This document shows positions 51,845 to 60,936 of a DNA stretch of 64,000 nt, one piece after another. Where the stretch lies: assembly GCF_019668465.1 (NCBI RefSeq), contig NZ_AP024828.1:2170001-2234000 (forward strand), read 5' to 3'. Both the position numbers and the translations under genes were made by a program. The notes below the pieces were generated by a model. That model did no database searches. It was not told the origin of the DNA and worked only from the letters and a program-made list of their open reading frames with translations. Positions within the stretch are counted from its first letter, which is position 1; the number at the start of each line of letters is the position of its first letter. This DNA is from Mycobacterium senriense (GTDB taxonomy: Bacteria; Actinomycetota; Actinomycetes; Mycobacteriales; Mycobacteriaceae).

Positions 51845-52405
51845 TTACAGGTACTGACCGTGCCCGGGCGCGCCCCCGGGCTTACCCATGCCCGGGGGGA
51901 GGGCGCCCTGGCGCATGTTTTCCAGCTGCGCGCGGGCGGCCATCTGCTGGGCGAACAGCGCGGTCTGGATGCCGTGGAACAGTCCTTCCAGCCAGCCGAC
52001 CAACTGCGCTTGGGCGATGCGTAATTCGGCGTCGGACGGCGCGGCGTCTTCGTTGAAGGGCAGGGTGAGGCGGTCGAGCTCCTCACGCAGTTCGGGTGCC
52101 AAGCCCTCTTCCAGTTCCCGGATGCTGGTCGCGTGGATCTCGCGCAGCCGGTTACGGCTGGCCTCGTCCAGCGGTGCGGCGCGCACCTCCTCGAGCAGCT
52201 GCTTGATCATGGTCCCGATGCGCATCACCTTCGCCGGCTGCTCGACCAGGTCGGTCAGGGACCGCTCGTCCTCGTCGTCGTCGGCCAGTGCCATCACGCG
52301 CGGATCGACACCACCGATGACTTCGACGTCGTCATCGTCGTTGCGGGTACTCAATGCTTCACCATCCTGGACTATGAGTGTGGCGTCGTGCCGTTTCCGC
52401 GCCAT
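51845..52405 (-). CDS. bpa: Bacterial proteasome activator Bpa (PafE)
   Basis: 186 aa, equivalent to Mtb Rv3780. Bpa forms a dodecameric ring that opens the 20S proteasome without ATP and feeds it unstructured proteins. The helical core (about 45-165) includes SLTDLVEQPAKVMRIG and AQLVGWLEGLFHGIQ, and the C-terminus GQYL is the proteasome-docking motif. The start is uncertain: ATG 52405 overlaps the upstream glycosyltransferase by 34 bp, while TTG 52354 avoids the overlap and begins LSTRNDDDD, close to the Mtb N-terminus. Confidence 0.92.
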   Translation of the reverse strand: MARKRHDATLIVQDGEALSTRNDDDDVEVIGGVDPRVMALADDDEDERSLTDLVEQPAKVMRIGTMIKQLLEEVRAAPLDEASRNRLREIHATSIRELEEGLAPELREELDRLTLPFNEDAAPSDAELRIAQAQLVGWLEGLFHGIQTALFAQQMAARAQLENMRQGALPPGMGKPGGAPGHGQYL

Positions 52406-54345
52406 TCATAAATTCGGGCACCGCCGTTGTCGTAGATCAACGCCCACGACTTCGACTTATCCAGTGACACTAGTCCTTCGGGTACCGCGAACCCCCGGAC
52501 AGTCGGCGAGCTGGTGTAGATGTACCGAATGTTGAGCGCTTTTATCGCTTCGAGGACCCGCGGATCGGAGTCGCCCCGGCGCGCGTACGCCCAGAAGATG
52601 TATCGGTTAGGGCCCGGACCCATCTGTTGTGGGTAGTCGTAGTGGGTCCACAGCGGGTGCAGGTCGGCGACGGCGTACATCCACGCCGTGCCGTCGGTGT
52701 TGGCGTTGCCGATCAGAGTCTCGTGCGCGCCGGGTAGCTTGGACAGGTAGGCCATGGCCATCAGATCGCGCTGGTCGATCATTACCGAGTCGTACTTGTC
52801 GCCGAACAACACGATGTGCCGATAAAGGTAGTGGCGCCCGGTCAGCACCGTGGTTGCCACCAGAAGCACCGCCGTGGTCGCGATCCAGACCGGGGCGGGC
52901 AATGGTTTGAACCGGCCGGTGACCCGTTTGGCGGCGGCCACGACGCCCACGACGATCGCGAACACCGCGACACCCGCCATCGGCTCCAGCAGCAGGGTGA
53001 TGGCGGCCGAGATCCGGCGGGGATCTTTGTAGAAGAACTCGCCGAACATTCCGGCCACCGCACCGACCGGGCCGCCCAGCGGATTTCCGGCGTCGACGTC
53101 GACCACGACCAGCACCAGCCACAAGGCGAGCGGCCACCAGATCTTCTTGACCAGGAAAATGACCCCACCGACGGCGGTGACCGCGATCAACCCGTACTGC
53201 ACCGGGAAGTCGTTGAGGTGGCGGGAGTGCTGGAAGACGGCGTCGAAAATGCCCCGCTTCTTACTGAGGTGGGTCAGAAAGGAGTGCCCGGCGATGATGT
53301 CCTCCTGCCCCTGGACGCTGATGAACTGCGGCAGCAGGATCAGTCCGCACAGCACGGCAGTGCAGGCCAGGACCAGAAAATCGGCCAGCCGGCCACGCGC
53401 CGGGTGCCACAGCGCATCGATGAGCCACCAGGCCACCAGGAACAACAGCACGATCACCCCGCCAGTGATGTGCACCGACATGACGCCCACCCAGGCCAGC
53501 ACCGCTGTCGGGATGCGGTCGCGGTGCCGCAGCGTGGAAGCGATCAAGACGAACGCCGGGACCGCGACCCCGTAGGCCGCCAGGTTGGGCATCGCGGCGA
53601 CGCCGAACTCGACATAGGGGAGCGCGGTGAACGACGCCGACAACGCGGCCGCGGTGGCCGCGGCCCCGGCGCAGCGCCACTCGGTCGTGCGCGGCCGCAT
53701 CAGCTGCCAGGTGAGCATCGCCGCGCTGGTGGGGAACAGCCAGACCGATGCGGCGACCGAACTCAACGTGTAGCCGGTGGTGGGCGCGGCCCCGGTCAGC
53801 TGGCAGAACACCGCGGTCAGGGCGTGGAACACCGAGGGGTAGTACAGCGTCTTATGGGTCTCGACATTGCGCAGCTCGCCCATGTGGGTGGACGACGCCT
53901 GGCCGGTGTCCAGGATGAACCGGACCTCGTTGGCGTGCCAGACGGCGTCCCAGGTGCTGGGGATGGTCTGCCAGTGGGCGGCCAGGCCACGATAAGCGGC
54001 CCACATGATGAGCAGCGCCCCCAACGCCACGCCCGCCCCCACCGTGACGGCGGGCCAGCGGCTGACCGAGCGGGCTTCGGCATCGCGATCGCGGTAGCGG
54101 CCGAGCAGCAGTTGCAGCCCGATCATCAGCACGCACACCACGGCCAGCGAGGCCAGCGCCGTCCAGCCGTTCCACGGAATCCCGATGGCACCAAACGGAA
54201 TAATGGCCAGCGCGACCACGCCGTAGGTCAGCGCCGGAGCGACCGCGACAGCCACCGGCCAAGACAACTGACTGATGCGTGCGATGATCGCCCCGGGCGC
54301 TATCAGCAAAAACAATGCAATGAGCGTTCCGAACCAGAGCCCCAC
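52372..54345 (-). CDS. Large membrane glycosyltransferase (Rv3779-type)
   Basis: 657 aa with about 13 membrane helices and a soluble C-terminal domain, equivalent to Mtb Rv3779 (666 aa), a polyprenyl-phosphate-sugar glycosyltransferase implicated in adding galactosamine to arabinogalactan or in polyprenyl-phosphomannose synthesis. An external-loop acidic pattern in [14 protein letters not shown] near residue 132 is GT-C-like. I use GTG 54345 ([14 protein letters not shown]), which begins the first helix; the 114-codon extension to 54687 has no membrane or domain logic and runs into the divergent gene. Confidence 0.85.
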   Translation of the reverse strand: MGLWFGTLIALFLLIAPGAIIARISQLSWPVAVAVAPALTYGVVALAIIPFGAIGIPWNGWTALASLAVVCVLMIGLQLLLGRYRDRDAEARSVSRWPAVTVGAGVALGALLIMWAAYRGLAAHWQTIPSTWDAVWHANEVRFILDTGQASSTHMGELRNVETHKTLYYPSVFHALTAVFCQLTGAAPTTGYTLSSVAASVWLFPTSAAMLTWQLMRPRTTEWRCAGAAATAAALSASFTALPYVEFGVAAMPNLAAYGVAVPAFVLIASTLRHRDRIPTAVLAWVGVMSVHITGGVIVLLFLVAWWLIDALWHPARGRLADFLVLACTAVLCGLILLPQFISVQGQEDIIAGHSFLTHLSKKRGIFDAVFQHSRHLNDFPVQYGLIAVTAVGGVIFLVKKIWWPLALWLVLVVVDVDAGNPLGGPVGAVAGMFGEFFYKDPRRISAAITLLLEPMAGVAVFAIVVGVVAAAKRVTGRFKPLPAPVWIATTAVLLVATTVLTGRHYLYRHIVLFGDKYDSVMIDQRDLMAMAYLSKLPGAHETLIGNANTDGTAWMYAVADLHPLWTHYDYPQQMGPGPNRYIFWAYARRGDSDPRVLEAIKALNIRYIYTSSPTVRGFAVPEGLVSLDKSKSWALIYDNGGARIYEWRGNGTTPHS

Positions 54346-54463
54346 TCGACTAGTATGGCTGGCCGGGTGCCCTGGCTCGGGAAGCCACCAGCTGGCCGGA
54401 ACGTGTGTGGCGCCCGCTACCGTCACAGTTTCGCAAAAAAGCGGAAGCTCTAAGGTGGCCCAC

Positions 54464-55660
54464 ATGGCATATGACGTCGCCCGGGTGCGCGGACTGCATC
54501 CGTCGCTGGGTGACGGGTGGGTACACTTCGACGCCCCGAGCGGGATGCTGGTCCCCGATTCCGTCGCGACCACTGTGTCGACGGCCTTCCGCAGGTCCGG
54601 TCCCACCACCGTGGGCGCACACCCGTCCGCGCAGCGCAGCGCCGCCGTTCTGGAGGCGGCGCGGGCCGCGGTGGCCGATCTGTTCAACGTCGAGCCCGCG
54701 GGGGTCGTGCTGGGCGCCGACCGGGCGATCTTGCTGTCGGCGCTGGCCGAGGCGTCGTCGTCGCGGGCCGGCCTGGGCTACGAGGTCGTCGTCAGCCGCC
54801 TGGACGACGAGGCCAACATCGCTCCGTGGCTGCGCGCGGCGCACCGGTACGGCGCCAAGGTCAAGTGGGCCGAGATCGACATCGAGACCGGAGAGCTCCC
54901 GACGTGGCAGTGGGAGGGACTGATCGGGAAGTCGACCAGGCTGGTCGCCGTCGCCTCGGCCTCCGGGACGCTGGGCACGGTCACCGATCTGCGGGCGATG
55001 ACCAAACTGGTGCACGACGTCGGCGGGCTGGTGGTCGTCGATCACTCCGCCGCGGCGCCCTACCGGCTGCTCGACGTCAAGGAAACCGACGCCGACGTGG
55101 TGGCGGTGAACGCCGCGGCCTGGGGCGGTCCCCCGATCGGGGCGATCGTGTTCCGTGAGCCGGCGCTGCTCAACTCGTTCAGCTCCATCTCGCCGGACCC
55201 CAAGGCCGTCGGGCCGGCGCGCCTCGAGATCGGCGCGCACCAGTTCGGTCTGCTGGCCGGGGTGGTGGCCAGCATCGAGTACCTGGCGTCGCTCGACGAA
55301 TCCGCCCGCGGCACCCGGCGCGAACGCCTGGCTGTCTCGATGCAATCCGCCACTTCGTATCTGAACCGGATCTATGACTACCTGATGGTTTCGCTGCGCT
55401 CGCTGCCGCTGGTGATGGTGATCGGCCGCCCGGAGGTGCGGATCCCGGTGGTCAGTTTCGCCCTGAACGGCGTGCCCGCCGAGCGGGTCGTGCAGCGGTT
55501 GGCGGACAACGGGATTCTGGCCGTCACCAACGAAAGTTCCCGCGCGCTCGACGTGTTGGGCGTCAACGACGTCGGCGGCGCGGTCACCGTCGGGCTGGCG
55601 CACTACTCGACGACAGCCGAAGTCGATCAGTTGGTGCGCGCGCTGGCGTCCCTGGGCTGA
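54464..55660 (+). CDS. Class V aminotransferase-fold protein without the PLP lysine
   Basis: 398 aa, same length as Mtb Rv3778c. It has the fold of cysteine desulfurases/class V aminotransferases: N-terminal FDAPSGML, a central PLP-phosphate region [12 protein letters not shown], the cofactor Asp193 in [11 protein letters not shown], and a C-terminal domain. At the place of the Schiff-base lysine (S-x-H-K-x-x-G-P) the sequence is [10 protein letters not shown], with Ala219 for Lys, so normal PLP chemistry is not expected. No active-site loop Cys is evident. It is divergent from the Rv3779-type glycosyltransferase. ATG 54464 is chosen. Confidence 0.85.
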   Translation: MAYDVARVRGLHPSLGDGWVHFDAPSGMLVPDSVATTVSTAFRRSGPTTVGAHPSAQRSAAVLEAARAAVADLFNVEPAGVVLGADRAILLSALAEASSSRAGLGYEVVVSRLDDEANIAPWLRAAHRYGAKVKWAEIDIETGELPTWQWEGLIGKSTRLVAVASASGTLGTVTDLRAMTKLVHDVGGLVVVDHSAAAPYRLLDVKETDADVVAVNAAAWGGPPIGAIVFREPALLNSFSSISPDPKAVGPARLEIGAHQFGLLAGVVASIEYLASLDESARGTRRERLAVSMQSATSYLNRIYDYLMVSLRSLPLVMVIGRPEVRIPVVSFALNGVPAERVVQRLADNGILAVTNESSRALDVLGVNDVGGAVTVGLAHYSTTAEVDQLVRALASLG

Positions 55661-55676
55661 GGTGCCGGGCCGTGGC

Positions 55677-56660
55677 CTAGGCCGGCAGCGTCAGCACGAC
55701 CTTGCCGTGCACCTCTCCTGCCGCCAGCTTCTGGTGGGCGGTGCCCGCCTGCTCGATGGGGATCCGCTCGCCGATGATGGGCCGAACCCGGCCGTCGGCG
55801 ATCATCGGCCACACCTTGGCCGTCACCGCCTGCACGATCTCGCTCTTGCTGTTCGGTCCGCTCACCGGACGGCCCCGCAGCGTGGTGCCGATGACGTGGG
55901 CCCGCTTGGCGAGCAGCTTGCCGACGTTGAGCTCACCCTTGATGCCGCCCTGCATGCCGATGATGACGAGCTGGCCGTCGGTGGCCAGGGCGTCGATGTT
56001 GCGGTCCAGATAGGAGGCGCCCATGATGTCGAAGATCACGTCGGCGCCGCCGAACTCCTGCACCCGTGCGACGAAGTCGTCGTCGCGGTAGTTGATGGTG
56101 ATCTCGGCGCCCAGTTCGCGGCAGGTCTGCAGCTTTTCCTCGGACCCGGCGGTGACCGCCACCCGGGCCCCCAGCGCCCGGGCGATCTGGATGGCGTGGG
56201 TGCCGATGCCGCTGGCCCCGCCGTGCATCAGCAGCAGTTGCCCTTCGCACAGGTGGGCGGTCAGCACCAGGTTCGACCACACGGTGCAGGCCACTTCGGG
56301 CAGTCCGGCCGCGTCAACCAGGCCGACACCTGAGGGAATCGGCAGCAGCTGGCCGGCGGGAACGGCGACGTACTCGGCGTATCCGCCCCCGGCGAGCAGC
56401 GCGCAAACCTCTTGCCCGACAGACCAATTCGTGACACCGGAGCCGGTATCGGCGATGACGCCGGATACTTCCATGCCGATGATCTCGCTGGCGCCGGGCG
56501 GCGGCGGGTATTTACCGGCGGCCTGCAGCAGGTCGGCGCGGTTCACGCCGGCGGCGGTGACCTTGACCAGGACCTCACCCGGCCCGGCGGAGACGTCCGG
56601 CACTTCCTGCCAGGAGAGTTGCTCGGCGGATTCGGCGACGATGGCGCGCATGGTGGCCAC
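55677..56660 (-). CDS. Zinc-independent NAD(P)H:quinone oxidoreductase (MDR family)
   Basis: 327 aa medium-chain reductase, equivalent to Mtb Rv3777 (328 aa) and similar to the PIG3/QorA type. The N-terminal catalytic domain has GVNRADLLQAAGKYPPPPG; the Rossmann domain has LMHGGASGIGTHAIQIA near residue 143 for NADPH. The structural and catalytic zinc cysteines of alcohol dehydrogenases are absent. Likely role is one- or two-electron reduction of quinones or other electrophiles in the cytosol. Confidence 0.88.
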   Translation of the reverse strand: MATMRAIVAESAEQLSWQEVPDVSAGPGEVLVKVTAAGVNRADLLQAAGKYPPPPGASEIIGMEVSGVIADTGSGVTNWSVGQEVCALLAGGGYAEYVAVPAGQLLPIPSGVGLVDAAGLPEVACTVWSNLVLTAHLCEGQLLLMHGGASGIGTHAIQIARALGARVAVTAGSEEKLQTCRELGAEITINYRDDDFVARVQEFGGADVIFDIMGASYLDRNIDALATDGQLVIIGMQGGIKGELNVGKLLAKRAHVIGTTLRGRPVSGPNSKSEIVQAVTAKVWPMIADGRVRPIIGERIPIEQAGTAHQKLAAGEVHGKVVLTLPA

Positions 56661-56688
56661 GCTACCGAGTCCCGCTACCCTAATCAGC

Positions 56689-56775
56689 GGTGGCGTGGCA
56701 GAGCGGCCTAATGCACTCGCCTTGAAAGCGAGAGACGGCTAAAACCGTCCGGGGGTTCAAATCCCTCCGCCACCG
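56689..56775 (+). tRNA. tRNA-Ser (anticodon TGA)
   Basis: 87 nt. Acceptor GGTGGCG pairs with CGCCACC (56768-56774), discriminator G. Anticodon stem CTCGC/GCGAG encloses loop CTTGAAA (anticodon TGA). A long variable arm (GACGG...CCGTC) and GGTTCAAATCC T-arm confirm a class II serine tRNA. CCA is not encoded. Confidence 0.97.
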
Positions 56776-56778
56776 CTC

Positions 56779-57900
56779 TCAGCGGTCGACGCTCTGGTGC
56801 AGCGTCGGCGCGTAGCGCAGCACCGCGCCCACGCCGTCGGCCGGGGAGATCCGCTCGTCGGTCCGCACCAGGGCGGCGCCGACCGAGATCGCCGACATCG
56901 GCAGCGCCTCGTCGGCCCGCAGCGTCTTGGCCGGCGCGGCGCCCTGCTCGGACAGCACGTTCTCGTCCGGGGCGATCGTCGTCAAGCCCTCGTCGGCGAC
57001 GACGGTCGCATCGCCGATGTCGCCGATGATCAGTGTCTCCACCGCGCCTTGACGCAGCGCCGAGCAGACCGCGCCGAGTCCCTCGGCCGCCAGCCCCGAG
57101 TGCCGCCCGATCTCGGCGGTAAAGCGTTGCGCGGCACCGTCAATCGTGCGTAGCTGGCGCTTGACGAATTCGCCCTCGATGGCATGTTCGATCTCGCCGA
57201 AGTCGTGCCCGCTATGCCGTGCGCCGATCTCGAGTGCCACCGCCCGCTCCTGCAGGCGTTCGGGCAGTGCGGCGAGCATATCGGAGCGCGAGCGCACCTC
57301 ACCCACCACGAAGATCACCTCGATCGCCTTGTCGTCGGCCAGCTCAGCGACGCGGTCGGCGACGGCGCGAAGGTTCTTGCGGCCCGCCTCCTCGGTGCGC
57401 AACTGGGGGTCGCCATAGCCGGCCGTCTCCGCACCGGAGGATTTGTGCACCGGATAGCCGCCGCCGTCGACGGTCTCGGTGCGCAGCGTCCCGCCGATGT
57501 GGGTGGTGATGTCGGCACCGCTGTGGTCGACGATCACCAGCACGTAGTCCGGGTGATCGAAGCTCTGCTCGAGAATCGGCACCAGATAAGGCAATTCGGA
57601 GACGCGAACGACGTCGGTGGCGGCGGGCCGAGCCAGGTGCTCGTTGATCACCACGACGTCGGCGCTGGCGATCACCGCGCGTCCGCTGCGGCCGATCGGC
57701 GGGCGCAGGTTCATGACGGCGTCCTCGATCTGGTCGATCACCGTCGCGGCGGCGCGCTGGCGCTCCAGCTCCTCTTTGACCGCGCGCCACTTCAGCTCGA
57801 GCTGAGCCTCGGCGTCATGGGTGTCGTGTGTGTCATCGAAATACACCGAAGCGAACGGCCCCGGTGCGTCCAGAAGTTTGCGGAAGCGGTGCGAGTCCAT
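56779..57900 (-). CDS. BaeRF-type (Vms1/eRF1-like) protein, Rv2629-like
   Basis: 373 aa, similar in length and pattern to Mtb Rv2629 (374 aa), a DosR-regulon protein of the bacterial archaeo-eukaryotic release factor (baeRF) families. It starts MDSHRFRKLLDAPGPFASVYFDD and has an eRF1 domain 2-like centre (RSRSDMLAALPERL) and a domain 3-like end with ETLIIGDIGDA. Some members are proposed to act on ribosomes or peptidyl-tRNA, but no activity is established for this one. Its stop lies 3 bp from the tRNA-Ser gene. ATG 57900 is used; the longer frame covers the 62-aa gene. Confidence 0.8.
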   Translation of the reverse strand: MDSHRFRKLLDAPGPFASVYFDDTHDTHDAEAQLELKWRAVKEELERQRAAATVIDQIEDAVMNLRPPIGRSGRAVIASADVVVINEHLARPAATDVVRVSELPYLVPILEQSFDHPDYVLVIVDHSGADITTHIGGTLRTETVDGGGYPVHKSSGAETAGYGDPQLRTEEAGRKNLRAVADRVAELADDKAIEVIFVVGEVRSRSDMLAALPERLQERAVALEIGARHSGHDFGEIEHAIEGEFVKRQLRTIDGAAQRFTAEIGRHSGLAAEGLGAVCSALRQGAVETLIIGDIGDATVVADEGLTTIAPDENVLSEQGAAPAKTLRADEALPMSAISVGAALVRTDERISPADGVGAVLRYAPTLHQSVDR

Positions 57901-57937
57901 GCTTTGTTGGTTGCCCCACGAGCCGAGGGGCAAACAC

Positions 57938-58126
57938 CTAGCTTCGATCGCCCTCGCTGTCGTCGAAGAAGTGCCAGTCGCCGTCGTGCTGGACTTCCAT
58001 GCGCCAGCCGAGCTCGCTGTTGTCGGCCTTGTTGTCGACGAACCATGCGTGTGCGTCGTCGGCACTTTCGATGTCTTTGGTCGCGACGACGTTGCCCTTC
58101 GGATCGAGCACTCGATAGGTAGCCAT
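57938..58126 (-). CDS. 62-residue protein of unknown function
   Basis: Short protein MATYRVLDPKGN... with the pattern of a small beta-alpha-beta domain (DUF2188-like size), Trp/Asp-rich at the C-terminus (WRMEVQHDGDWHFFDD). It is 37 bp upstream of the baeRF gene on the same strand, so the two probably share an mRNA. No motif gives a function. Confidence 0.7.
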   Translation of the reverse strand: MATYRVLDPKGNVVATKDIESADDAHAWFVDNKADNSELGWRMEVQHDGDWHFFDDSEGDRS

Positions 58127-58155
58127 GCCTGGCAGTGTTCCCACTGCCGTCGTGA

Positions 58156-59394
58156 TCAACCCGTCGGAATTTCGGCGGTGATCGCGTCCAGCAGGGCGGT
58201 GTACCGCCGGGCTTCGGGATCCCGGCCGGGTTTGCCGCTGCTCACCACGCCGGCCGACAGCTCGCGCGCGGGGTCGGCCCAGATCGCGATGTTCACCAGG
58301 CCCAGGTTGCCGAACGCGTGCGGCGCGTTGCGGCCGAACGGGCCCCACCGGTTGGTGCCCAGGATGTAGCCGGTGCCCCACCGGGCCGGCTGCAGGCCGA
58401 CCGCGAAATCCGGTCGCAGCCTTCGGCATTGGGTCACCGCGCCGTACATGGTCTCCGGACTGATCACCCGGACGCCGTCGAGTTCGCCTCCGCGGCGCCA
58501 TATCTCGGCGAACCGCGACATCTCCTGCGCGGTCGACACCGTGTTGGACGACGGAATGATGGTGGTCAAAAACGCCGGGGAGTTGGTGTACGGGATCATC
58601 TCGTGCACGGTTCCGCCGATCGCCTTGCGGAAGATCTGGGCGACCACCGGCGGCAGCGTTTGCCCGGTGGCGTGGCTGGGCGCGACCAGCGGCACGTCCT
58701 TCTTCGCTACGCCGAAGTTGGTCCAGCGGAAGTCGAGCGGGTCGAGGATCTCGGTGGCCAGGATCTCGCGAATCTCCTTGCCCGTGGCCGCGTAGACGAT
58801 CTCTCGGACCAGGGGACCCCACGTCAGCGCGTGGTACATGTGGATCAGGCCGGGACGGTAGAGCGGCCGCAACTCGCCCAGCTTCTGCTGCGCGTATTCG
58901 TGGTCGTCGGCGCGGGTGACGTCCGGCCTGGGGCCGGTCGGGAAGGGCAGTCCCGCGCTGTGCGTCATCACGTGCCGGATGGTGATCCGGTGCTTGCCGT
59001 GACTGGTGAACGTGGGGATGTATTCGCACACCCGGTCGTCGAGCGAGAAGACGCCGCGCTCGACCAGCATGTGCACCACGGTCGCCGCCATTCCCTTGGC
59101 CGCCGAGTACACGCAGAACGGTGTGTCCGGTGTGACCGCGATCTTCTCCGCGTCGGGCGGATCGCTGGGGGCGTTGCCCCAGCCGTGCCCGATCGCGCGG
59201 TTGAGCACGACGCGGCCGTGCCGGCGGATGCAGAGCTGGATGGCGGGATGGAAGCCGGCCCGGTACCAATGCCGGGCGGCCTGCCAGATCCGCTCGATGG
59301 CGGCGCTGTCGATTTCGGAGTGGTCTTCGGCGCCGATCGCCGTCACGGAGTCCAGGTCTGCCGGGAGGCGGATCTTGCCGTCTGGTGTCGTCAC
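58156..59394 (-). CDS. lipE: Serine hydrolase/esterase LipE (class C beta-lactamase fold)
   Basis: 412 aa, equivalent to Mtb LipE (Rv3775, 415 aa). The nucleophile motif SxxK is SAAK (Ser97-Lys100), and the second motif region is YHALTWG near residue 193, where Tyr takes the role of the YxN Tyr. No signal peptide is seen, so it is likely cytosolic. Relatives hydrolyse short-chain esters rather than beta-lactams. Substrate not known. Confidence 0.87.
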   Translation of the reverse strand: MTTPDGKIRLPADLDSVTAIGAEDHSEIDSAAIERIWQAARHWYRAGFHPAIQLCIRRHGRVVLNRAIGHGWGNAPSDPPDAEKIAVTPDTPFCVYSAAKGMAATVVHMLVERGVFSLDDRVCEYIPTFTSHGKHRITIRHVMTHSAGLPFPTGPRPDVTRADDHEYAQQKLGELRPLYRPGLIHMYHALTWGPLVREIVYAATGKEIREILATEILDPLDFRWTNFGVAKKDVPLVAPSHATGQTLPPVVAQIFRKAIGGTVHEMIPYTNSPAFLTTIIPSSNTVSTAQEMSRFAEIWRRGGELDGVRVISPETMYGAVTQCRRLRPDFAVGLQPARWGTGYILGTNRWGPFGRNAPHAFGNLGLVNIAIWADPARELSAGVVSSGKPGRDPEARRYTALLDAITAEIPTG

Positions 59395-59419
59395 CTCAGC
59401 GAGGGTACGTGGCGCCGGA

Positions 59420-60244
59420 CTACTCCCCGGTGAACTGCGGCGGGCGCTTCTCGAACGTCGCCGAGATGCCCTCGGTCAGGTCCTTGGACGGCAGGAAGGC
59501 CGCATTCCACGCCGCCACGTATCGCAGGCTTTCCGAGACGGCCGCGGTGCGCTGCTGGTCGAGAACGTCCTTGACACCGTGCACGGTCAGCGGGGGATTG
59601 GCGGCGATCTCCGCAGCGGTGGCGTGCGCGGCGGCCAGGGTGGCGTCGGCGTCGGCGTACACGTCGTTGACCAGACCGATCTTTTCGGCACGGGCCGCGT
59701 CGATGTCCTTGCCCGTCAGCGCCAGCTCGCGCAGATGCCCGTCGTTCAGGATCATCGGCAGGCGGGCCAGGCTGCCGACGTCGGCGACGATGGCGAGCTT
59801 GACCTCACGCACCGAGAACTTGGCGTCGGCGCTGGCGTAGCGGATGTCCACCGCCGAGATCAGGTCGACACCGCCGCCGATGCACCAGCCGTGCACCGCG
59901 GCGATCGTGGGGGTCCGGCAGTCGGCGACCGCACTGATCGCGCCCTGCATGCGCCTGACCTCGCGGTGGAACACCGCGCGCGGGCCGGCCAGCGCGTCGC
60001 CCGACAGCAGCGGCGTGAACGAGCCGCCCATCGCCGGCACGTCCAGGCCGTAGCTGAAGTTCTTGCCCGAACCGGTCAGCACGATGGCCCGCACCTCGGG
60101 GTCGGCGTCCAGCGCCGCGAACAGCTCCGGCATCTCCGACCAGAAGGCCGGTCCCATCGCATTGCCCTTGCCCGGTCCGACCAGCGTCACCTGGGCGACG
60201 TGGTCTTTCGTCTCGACGGTGACGGATTCGTATGCTTGCGCCAT
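59420..60244 (-). CDS. echA21: Enoyl-CoA hydratase/isomerase EchA21
   Basis: 274 aa crotonase-superfamily protein (Mtb Rv3774). The oxyanion-hole blocks are SGKNFSYGLDV near residue 60 and VHGWCIGGGVDLISAVDIRYAS near 115. Downstream, VREVKLAIVADVGSLARLP resembles the acidic site of delta3,5-delta2,4-dienoyl-CoA isomerases more than the two-Glu site of hydratases, so isomerase activity on unsaturated fatty acyl-CoAs is a likely guess. It lies 25 bp upstream of lipE on the same strand. Confidence 0.88.
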   Translation of the reverse strand: MAQAYESVTVETKDHVAQVTLVGPGKGNAMGPAFWSEMPELFAALDADPEVRAIVLTGSGKNFSYGLDVPAMGGSFTPLLSGDALAGPRAVFHREVRRMQGAISAVADCRTPTIAAVHGWCIGGGVDLISAVDIRYASADAKFSVREVKLAIVADVGSLARLPMILNDGHLRELALTGKDIDAARAEKIGLVNDVYADADATLAAAHATAAEIAANPPLTVHGVKDVLDQQRTAAVSESLRYVAAWNAAFLPSKDLTEGISATFEKRPPQFTGE

Positions 60245-60267
60245 ATCGAGACCGTAGCGTGGCGAAT

Positions 60268-60852
60268 ATGGCTCCTGACTTGCGACCCGGACCGCATTCC
60301 CCGCCCACCGACGAGCTGCACAGCGCCGAGGACACCTTGGGGGTGCTGCAGCGGGTCCTGCACACCATCGCCGCCGACGACCTGTCGCGGCGGACGCCGT
60401 GCACGGAATTCGACGTGGAGGCGCTCACCGGGCATCTGCTGAACTCGATTTCGGCGCTCGGGGGCATGGTGGGCGCGGAGATCCCGGAGCGCGAGGAAGG
60501 CGATTCGGTCGAGCGCCAGGTGATCGCCGCGGCTCGGCCCGCGCTGGACGCCTGGCACCGCCACGGCCTGGACGGATCGGTGCCGTTCGGCAAGGGCGAG
60601 ATACCGGCGAACAGCGCGTGCGGCATCCTGTCGATCGAATTCCTGGTCCACGCTTGGGATTACGCCGCCGCGGTGGGCCACGACATCCACGCGCCAGAGC
60701 CGCTGTCCGAATACGTGCTGGGGCTGGCGCGTCAGATCATCAGGCCGGAGTTACGTGGTCAGGCAGGGTTCGACGACCCGGTCGAGGTCCAGGCCGACGT
60801 CGGCGCGCTTGAGCAGTTGGTCGCGTTCACCGGCCGCAATCCGGCAGGCTAA
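60268..60852 (+). CDS. TIGR03086-type DinB-fold metal-binding protein
   Basis: 194 aa, same length as Mtb Rv3773c. A DinB/mycothiol-transferase-like four-helix fold is indicated by TPCTEFDVEALTGHLLNSI (metal-ligand His near residue 50) and FLVHAWDYAAAVG near 125 (HxxD). Members are often mycothiol- or thiol-dependent transferases; the function here is unproven. It is divergent from echA21 with only 23 bp between start codons. Confidence 0.8.
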   Translation: MAPDLRPGPHSPPTDELHSAEDTLGVLQRVLHTIAADDLSRRTPCTEFDVEALTGHLLNSISALGGMVGAEIPEREEGDSVERQVIAAARPALDAWHRHGLDGSVPFGKGEIPANSACGILSIEFLVHAWDYAAAVGHDIHAPEPLSEYVLGLARQIIRPELRGQAGFDDPVEVQADVGALEQLVAFTGRNPAG

Positions 60853-60870
60853 GCCCCTAACCGATCGGCC

Positions 60871-60924
60871 GAGTGTGCGGCCTGCCGCACGCTGGAGGTT
60901 GAGTGTGCGGCTAGCCGCACACTC
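60871..60924. terminator. Paired palindromes between convergent genes
   Basis: The second element (60901-60924) is a perfect palindrome with 11-base arms GAGTGTGCGGC / GCCGCACACTC and a TA centre. The first (60871-60893) repeats GAGTGTGCGGC, then CT and GCCGCAC with an imperfect end. They lie between two converging genes and can act as a two-way terminator; they may also be a dispersed repeat. Confidence 0.6.
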
Positions 60925-60936
60925 GCGCGCGGTCGA

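Noticed and set aside
57938..59269. 443-codon minus-strand frame covering lipE in another phase
   Set aside because: Only its last 62 codons make a plausible protein; the rest is an Arg/Pro/Gly-rich shadow of lipE.
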